Source of the DNA: Spirochaetales bacterium
GTDB lineage: Bacteria > Spirochaetota > Spirochaetia > DSM-27196 > PWMO01
DNA length: 9,309 bases
Reading direction: 5' to 3'
Assembly: GCA_007130025.1 (NCBI GenBank)
Contig: SLTF01000283.1
Span: 1-9,309, forward strand
Shown here piece by piece: positions 5,057-9,309 of the stretch (positions are counted from its first letter, which is position 1; the number at the start of each line of letters is the position of its first letter). The notes beneath the pieces were generated by a model. That model saw only the letters and a program-made list of their open reading frames with translations, ran no database searches and had not been told where the DNA came from. The position numbers and the translations under genes were made by a program.

Positions 5057-6052
5057 ATGAAGAGAACATTACTGTTCGTCCTGATCATCGGATTGATTGC
5101 ATCCACGGCGCTGTTCGCCGCAGGGGGCCGGGAGGCCACCGCCACGCAGGTGTACGAGTGGTCGCTCGCATCGGTGCTGCCCGAAACCCACCCGGTGCAC
5201 AAGTCACTGCTGTTTTTCGCGGATGAGGTTCGCAGCCGGACCAACGGTCAGATCGACATCACGGTCTACGGTGGGGGGCAGCTCGGTGATGAGCGCGATT
5301 ACATCGAAGGGATCCAGCTGGGCACCATCGACGTGACCAAGGTCTCCGCCGCGCCGCTCGGGCAGTTCTCGGAGAGTCTCCAGGTGGTGAGCCTTCCCTT
5401 TATTTTCCGGGACCAGGCGCATCAGCACGCGGTGCTCCGTGGTGAGATTGGCGATCGTCTGATGGCCGACCTCGCGCAGAACGGCTTCAAGGGGCTCACC
5501 TTCATGGATTCCGGTTTTCGCAGCGTTACCACCGCTACCGGGCCGGTTCGCACTCCCGCAGATATGCGTGGACAGAGAATCCGCGTCATGCCGAGCGCCC
5601 CACTGATCGACACCATCAACGCACTCGGAGCCACCGCGGTACCGATGGGGCAGGGCGAAGTCTACGTAGCACTCCAGCAGGGCGTAATCGAAGGGTGGGA
5701 GAACAACGAGCCGACCGTTATCGCGTTCAACATGCAGGAAGTCGCACGCTACTACTCGTACACCCGCCACGTGTCCATTCCCGACATCCTCATCATGAGT
5801 GCCTCCTCGTTCAACGCGCTTCCCGCCAACCTCCAGACGGCGCTGATGGAAGCGGCTGCGGCCACCGCACCGTTCCACACCCAGATCTGGAACGACTTCG
5901 TGGAAGAGGCGAAGCGCGATCTTGCCGCGCGCGGTATGGTGTTCAACGAAGTGAACGATATTCGTCAGTTTCAGGCGGTCGCTCAACCGATCTACGATCA
6001 GTACGACCCGATCGTCGGTCGCGGGCTGATCCGCCAGATTCTGGACAAGTAA
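5057..6052 (+). CDS. dctP: TRAP transporter substrate-binding protein, DctP family
   Basis: This is the periplasmic solute receptor that captures an organic acid and delivers it to the DctQM membrane unit. The 331-residue product starts with a signal peptide (MKR, hydrophobic core 4-20, likely cleavage near FAAGG) and has no lipobox cysteine. Family features are VLPETHPVHKSLLFFADEV (40-58), GGGQLGDERDYIEGIQLG (72-89) and LPFIFRD (113-119). GFRSVTT (153-159) and MRGQRIRVMPS (170-180) carry Arg155 and Arg176; the latter corresponds to the arginine that binds the substrate carboxylate in DctP proteins. EGWENNEPT (212-220) is also typical. taaggagagg (5044-5053) fixes the ATG. Lying between kduI and dctQM, it probably binds a uronate or unsaturated oligouronide; the exact ligand cannot be read from sequence. 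Confidence 0.95.
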   Translation: MKRTLLFVLIIGLIASTALFAAGGREATATQVYEWSLASVLPETHPVHKSLLFFADEVRSRTNGQIDITVYGGGQLGDERDYIEGIQLGTIDVTKVSAAPLGQFSESLQVVSLPFIFRDQAHQHAVLRGEIGDRLMADLAQNGFKGLTFMDSGFRSVTTATGPVRTPADMRGQRIRVMPSAPLIDTINALGATAVPMGQGEVYVALQQGVIEGWENNEPTVIAFNMQEVARYYSYTRHVSIPDILIMSASSFNALPANLQTALMEAAAATAPFHTQIWNDFVEEAKRDLAARGMVFNEVNDIRQFQAVAQPIYDQYDPIVGRGLIRQILDK

Positions 6053-6061
6053 CCCAAAATC

Positions 6062-6084
6062 GGAAGCCGCCCGCCGCGGCTTCC
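6062..6084 (+). other. Strong intercistronic hairpin after dctP
   Basis: GGAAGCCGC (6062-6070) pairs perfectly with GCGGCTTCC (6076-6084) across a 5-base loop, beginning nine bases after the dctP stop. Only a poor T stretch follows (acatcttt), so it may be a partial terminator or a 3'-end stabiliser that raises dctP mRNA over dctQM. Confidence 0.7.
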
Positions 6085-6105
6085 ACATCTTTACCCACGG
6101 TCGAC

Positions 6106-6131
6106 GCCGCCCAGCTGCAAGGATGGGCGGC
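6106..6131 (+). other. Second hairpin between dctP and dctQ
   Basis: GCCGCCC (6106-6112) and GGGCGGC (6125-6131) can form a 7-bp GC stem with a 12-base loop, ending nine bases before the dctQ ribosome binding region. It could protect the downstream message end or affect initiation of dctQ. Confidence 0.5.
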
Positions 6132-6158
6132 TCGCATTGAGAAAGGGACGATACGCCG

Positions 6159-6656
6159 ATGACACTGAAACCGATTCTGAACTCACTCGAGCGCGTGGTG
6201 ACCGGAGCGACGGCCGTCATGGTGGGGGCGCTCTCCGTATTTGTGGCGTGGCAGGTGTTCGCCCGGTACGTGCTCAACTCCGGCCAGTTCTGGGCCGAGG
6301 AGGCGTCCATCATCACGATGATCTGGATCGGCATCCTCGGCGCATCGAGCACGCTCTGGACCGACTCCCACATCGGCCTCAACGTGCTGTCTGATCGTCT
6401 ATCCCCCACCGCCAAGGTCGTGCTCCGTGCCGTGGGCGATTTCCTCATCGCCGGTTTCGGGGTCTACCTGTTCTTTCAGGGGCTGCAGTTGGTCACCCGG
6501 ATCACGGGAACATGGTCGGCGCTGCGAATCCCCATCGGACGAACCTACCTCGTGGTGCCCATCTCGGCCGCATTGATGGTGCTGTTTTCCGCCTCCAAGG
6601 GCGTGATTCGCCTGCTCGAACAATTCGCGCCGTCGTCGCGCGAAACCACGGAATAA
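6159..6656 (+). CDS. dctQ: TRAP transporter small membrane subunit, DctQ family
   Basis: This is the small inner-membrane partner of DctM in a sodium- or proton-driven TRAP transporter. The 165-residue product has four membrane segments at about 14-34, 50-67, 87-108 and 126-147. It carries the DctQ hallmarks VFARYVLN (33-40), FWAEEASIITMIWIGILGAS (44-63) and the charged DSHIGLNVL segment (69-77). The ATG at 6159 follows gaaaggga (6141-6148). It is a separate gene, not fused to dctM; 15 bases separate its stop from the dctM start, so the two are almost certainly cotranscribed and made in step. Confidence 0.95.
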   Translation: MTLKPILNSLERVVTGATAVMVGALSVFVAWQVFARYVLNSGQFWAEEASIITMIWIGILGASSTLWTDSHIGLNVLSDRLSPTAKVVLRAVGDFLIAGFGVYLFFQGLQLVTRITGTWSALRIPIGRTYLVVPISAALMVLFSASKGVIRLLEQFAPSSRETTE

Positions 6657-6671
6657 GGGAGCGACCGCCCG

Positions 6672-7955
6672 ATGCCAGCAGCAGCCGTCCTCATTGGAGC
6701 CTTTCTTGTTCTGGCGATCGCCGGAGTACCCATCGCGTTCTGTCTTGCCATTGCTTCCCTCGTGACCACCTGGTACATGGGTTTTCCTGCCGTGGTGGTC
6801 GCTCAGCGGATCGCTACCGGGTTGCAGTCGTTTCCGTTGATCGCCATTCCGCTCTTCGTGCTCGCCGGTTCGATCATGGCCAAGGGGGGAGTTGCCCGTC
6901 GTATCGTCGACTTTGCCTACATCATCGTGGGTCCGTTTCGTGGCGGACTCGCGATGGTGAACTGCATCCAGTCGATGCTCTTCGGGGGAGTCTCCGGTTC
7001 GGCGATCGCCGACATTTCCTCTACCGGACCGATCATGATTCCCATGATGCGGCAGAAGGGGTACGACAACGAGTTCTCGACCGCGCTGACCGTAGCGTCG
7101 GCCACGCAGGGGATCATCATTCCGCCAAGCCACAACATGATCATCTACGCCATGGCGGCCGGTGGCGTCTCGGTCGGCCGCCTCTTTCTGGCGGGTTACA
7201 TCCCGGGGTTTCTCATCGGTTTCGCGCTCATGATCACCTCCTATATCATTGCCGTCAGGCGCGGATATCCGCGCGAGACGCGGCCGCCGTGGCGCGAATG
7301 CGTGCGTATCTCCGTCGACGGCCTCCTCGCGGTCTTTGCCGCGGTGATCATCGTCGGCGGTATCGCATTCGGGGTCTTCACGGCAACCGAGGCATCGGCA
7401 ATCGCGGTGTTCTATGCCGCCTTCCTTGGGATCTTCGTCTATCGCGAGCTGAAATGGCGGCACATCTGGCCCATCCTGGTGGATTCGGTCCGCACCATCT
7501 CCACGGTGCTCTTCCTGATCGCGTCCGCCTCCGCGTTCGCTTGGCTACTCACCCGGCTTCGCGTACCGGCAGCCGTCATGAGCGCGATGCTCTCGGCCAC
7601 GGATAACCCGATCGTACTGCTGCTTATCATCAACGTGGTGCTGATCGTGCTCGGGATGCTGATGGATGTCGCGCCGCTGATTGTCATCGTCACCCCCATT
7701 CTGGTGCCGGTGGTGACCGCTGTGGGAATGAGCCCGGTCACCTTCGGGATAGTGCTGCTGCTCAACCTCGGAATCGGACTGACCACGCCGCCGGTTGGAA
7801 CGGGCCTCTTCGTCGGCTGCGCGGTCGGCCATACCACGGTCGAGAAGACCACCCGGGCGATGATCGCGTTCTGGCCCGCCATGATCGCCGTACTGCTGCT
7901 GACAACCTTCATTCCGGCGCTCACGACCTTTCTGCCGGCACTCATCATGGACTGA
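6672..7955 (+). CDS. dctM: TRAP transporter large permease subunit, DctM family
   Basis: DctM forms the ion-coupled transport channel in the inner membrane. The 427-residue protein is the usual length and almost entirely hydrophobic helices. Clear family blocks are GGVSGSAIADISSTGPIMIP (residues 110-129), ASATQGIIIPPSHNMIIYA, FLAGYIPG, and the C-terminal LTTPPVGTGLFVGCAVG. The first and last of these lie in the re-entrant regions that shape the substrate and ion sites. aagggag at 6655-6661, overlapping the dctQ stop, is the ribosome binding site and implies coupled translation. With dctP and dctQ it makes a complete three-part transporter. Confidence 0.96.
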   Translation: MPAAAVLIGAFLVLAIAGVPIAFCLAIASLVTTWYMGFPAVVVAQRIATGLQSFPLIAIPLFVLAGSIMAKGGVARRIVDFAYIIVGPFRGGLAMVNCIQSMLFGGVSGSAIADISSTGPIMIPMMRQKGYDNEFSTALTVASATQGIIIPPSHNMIIYAMAAGGVSVGRLFLAGYIPGFLIGFALMITSYIIAVRRGYPRETRPPWRECVRISVDGLLAVFAAVIIVGGIAFGVFTATEASAIAVFYAAFLGIFVYRELKWRHIWPILVDSVRTISTVLFLIASASAFAWLLTRLRVPAAVMSAMLSATDNPIVLLLIINVVLIVLGMLMDVAPLIVIVTPILVPVVTAVGMSPVTFGIVLLLNLGIGLTTPPVGTGLFVGCAVGHTTVEKTTRAMIAFWPAMIAVLLLTTFIPALTTFLPALIMD

Positions 7956-7997
7956 TGGGTCTATCACGGAACGAACACACTGCATGGGAGAGAACGA

Positions 7998-8759
7998 ATG
8001 TATGTATCACGATTCACCCTTGAGGGCAAAACCGCTATCGTAACCGGCGCGGGAACCGGTCTCGGCCAGGGAATGGCCGTCGGTCTCGCCGAAGCCGGAG
8101 CACGGATCTTCGGCGTGGATTTCATCGACATGGGTGAGACCGAGCGCGCGGTCTCCGCGGTGGGATCCACCTTTCACGGGATGACCGCCGATCTGTCGAC
8201 CATCAAACCGGTCGAACAGATCATCGAGCGCGCCGTCGCGGCATACGGAACCGTCGACATCCTGGTGAACAACGCGGGCATCATCAAACGCAACGACTCG
8301 ATCGACTTCACCGAGAAAGAGTGGGACGATGTGCTCAACATCAACCTGAAGACAGTTTTCTTCCTCTCTCAGGCCGTCGCTCGCCAGTTCCTTGCGCAGG
8401 AGTCTCCGGGCAAGATCATCAACGTCGCCTCGATGCTCTCGTTTCAGGGAGGAATTCGCGTTCCATCCTATACGGCGAGCAAGAGCGGAGTGATGGGTCT
8501 GACGCGCCTGCTCGCCTGCGAATGGGCAAAACACCGGATCAACGTCAACGCGATCGCTCCCGGATACATGGCCACCAACAACACCGAGCAGCTGCGCGCA
8601 GACGCCGCGCGATCGGCCGAGATCCTCGGACGAATTCCCGCCGGCCGCTGGGGGCTGCCCGAAGACCTCAGGGGGCCAGTTGTGTTCCTCGCATCCGCGG
8701 CAAGCGACTACGTCAACGGCTACACCATCGCCGTGGACGGCGGCTGGCTCGCACGATAG
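7998..8759 (+). CDS. kduD: 2-dehydro-3-deoxy-D-gluconate 5-dehydrogenase, SDR family
   Basis: KduD is a cytoplasmic NAD(P)-dependent short-chain dehydrogenase that reduces the KduI product to 2-keto-3-deoxygluconate, which is then phosphorylated and cleaved. The 253-residue length equals that of E. coli KduD. Motifs are the cofactor site TGAGTGLG (16-23), NNAG (91-94), the catalytic Ser145, Tyr158 and Lys162, and long family-specific stretches such as ASMLSFQGGIRVPSYTASKS and the C-terminal NGYTIAVDGGWLAR. gggagag (7986-7992) precedes the ATG at 7998. It follows dctM by 42 bases. With kduI at the start of the same operon, it supports a two-step uronate route on either side of the importer genes. 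Confidence 0.96.
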   Translation: MYVSRFTLEGKTAIVTGAGTGLGQGMAVGLAEAGARIFGVDFIDMGETERAVSAVGSTFHGMTADLSTIKPVEQIIERAVAAYGTVDILVNNAGIIKRNDSIDFTEKEWDDVLNINLKTVFFLSQAVARQFLAQESPGKIINVASMLSFQGGIRVPSYTASKSGVMGLTRLLACEWAKHRINVNAIAPGYMATNNTEQLRADAARSAEILGRIPAGRWGLPEDLRGPVVFLASAASDYVNGYTIAVDGGWLAR

Positions 8760-8776
8760 GGCGGCCGGATAATCCT

Positions 8777-9309
8777 GTGTTCAAGTGTATCGTAACCGAC
8801 TACGTTGAGCCCGATCTGAAGTGGGAGGCCGCCCAGTATCGCGCTGCCGGGATTGGGTTTGAGGCTCATCAGCTCCGAGGGGCTCCGCCCGGCGAATTAG
8901 CTGAGCGGGTCGCGACCGCGACCGTGCTTATCGTTGATCAGGCTGCAATCACCGCCGATGTGATCGCAGCCTTGACAAGTTGTCAACTTATTATCCGCCA
9001 CGGTGACGGTTACGACAACCTCGATCTGGCCGCCGCAACCGCGCAGGGAATCGTCTGCGCCAACAAGCCGGGATTCTGGAGCCGTGAGGTCGCCGAGCTT
9101 GCGTTGGGGCTCTCGCTTGCTCTCTGCCTTCGGCTTCCGGAGCAGCAGCAGGTCGCGGCTGCTCCCCTTCCGCAGGGTGGCTGGGATCTGGCACGAGCGA
9201 TGCCGCAGCGGAGCATCGCCAACATGACGGTGGGTGTGCTTGGGTACGGCAAGATCGGCCGTCATGCGGCCCGCCTGTTTCGAGGCGTGTGTGAGAAGGT
9301 GCTGGTTCA
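8777..9309 (+). CDS. D-isomer-specific 2-hydroxyacid dehydrogenase, cut by window end
   Basis: An open frame starts at a GTG at 8777, the first possible start after the kduD stop, and runs off the window after 177 codons. It shows the N-terminal substrate domain of NAD-dependent D-2-hydroxyacid dehydrogenases (LIIRHGDGYDNLDLAAA, 71-87; EVAELALGLSLAL, 104-116). The Rossmann nucleotide-binding motif follows at the normal place, VGVLGYGKIGR (152-162, GxGxxG). The catalytic Arg, Glu and His lie beyond the window. It is 17 bases after kduD and most likely the last or next gene of the operon. The substrate could be a glyoxylate-, hydroxypyruvate- or uronate-derived 2-keto acid; sequence alone does not decide. 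The ribosome binding site is weak. Confidence 0.85.
   Translation, partial: MFKCIVTDYVEPDLKWEAAQYRAAGIGFEAHQLRGAPPGELAERVATATVLIVDQAAITADVIAALTSCQLIIRHGDGYDNLDLAAATAQGIVCANKPGFWSREVAELALGLSLALCLRLPEQQQVAAAPLPQGGWDLARAMPQRSIANMTVGVLGYGKIGRHAARLFRGVCEKVLV

Noticed and set aside
5204..7463. Long minus-strand open frames (about 350-410 codons) opposite dctP, dctQ and dctM.
   Set aside because: Their compositions are Arg/His/Asp-rich and family-free, typical of the complementary strand of GC-rich genes, and the plus-strand genes are certain.
6512..7606. A plus-strand open frame of 364 codons overlapping dctQ and dctM.
   Set aside because: It is an out-of-frame shadow of dctM, which has strong family motifs and a ribosome binding site.

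Overview
The window looks like a GC-rich bacterial chromosome (roughly 60% G+C judged by eye), most likely a free-living spirochaete or a relative. The main hint is the DctP signal peptide, which ends in an FAAGGRE-type sequence without a lipobox. That is an inference from style, not proof. The window has two halves of different character.

Left half (about 1-3060), accessory: a histone-H1-like lysine/alanine-rich protein (27-683) is convergent with a small two-helix membrane protein on the minus strand (711-905). Two toxin-antitoxin modules follow: higBA (1120-1730, toxin first) and mazEF (2145-2726, antitoxin first). Each has a recognisable promoter with a palindrome embedded in it, as expected for autoregulation. 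The higB promoter places the transcription start at or within a base or two of the ATG, so its mRNA is probably leaderless. Around mazEF lie two decayed minus-strand fragments of an AAA/DUF4143-type ATPase gene (1899-2008 and 2803-3061). Their shared 5' parts form a direct repeat of about 73 bp, 1,059 bp apart, that brackets mazEF. A pair of 20-bp inverted repeats (1787-1806 and 1827-1846) lies in the same gene-poor stretch.

Right half (3155-9309), metabolic: an IclR-family regulator (3200-4018) is followed by a co-directional cluster: kduI, TRAP transporter genes dctP, dctQ and dctM, kduD, and the start of a D-2-hydroxyacid dehydrogenase gene cut by the window end. KduI isomerises 5-keto-4-deoxyuronate (made by lyases from pectin, alginate-like or glycosaminoglycan uronates) and KduD reduces the product to 2-keto-3-deoxygluconate. 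The TRAP system between them most likely imports the uronate or an unsaturated oligouronide. A strong promoter (TTGACA, 17 bp, AATAAT) precedes kduI. Overlapping its -10 and start region is a TGAAAC-type dyad closely resembling KdgR boxes, so the adjacent IclR protein is very probably the local KdgR-like repressor. GC-rich hairpins sit on both sides of dctP, a layout suited to setting a different mRNA level for the binding protein than for the membrane subunits.

No rRNA, tRNA, CRISPR array, intact transposase or replication origin was seen. I did not find a clearly new system. The best leads are the leaderless, spacer-operator higBA promoter, the repeat-bracketed mazEF locus, the unexplained 20-bp dyad pair and the operator-defined uronate regulon.
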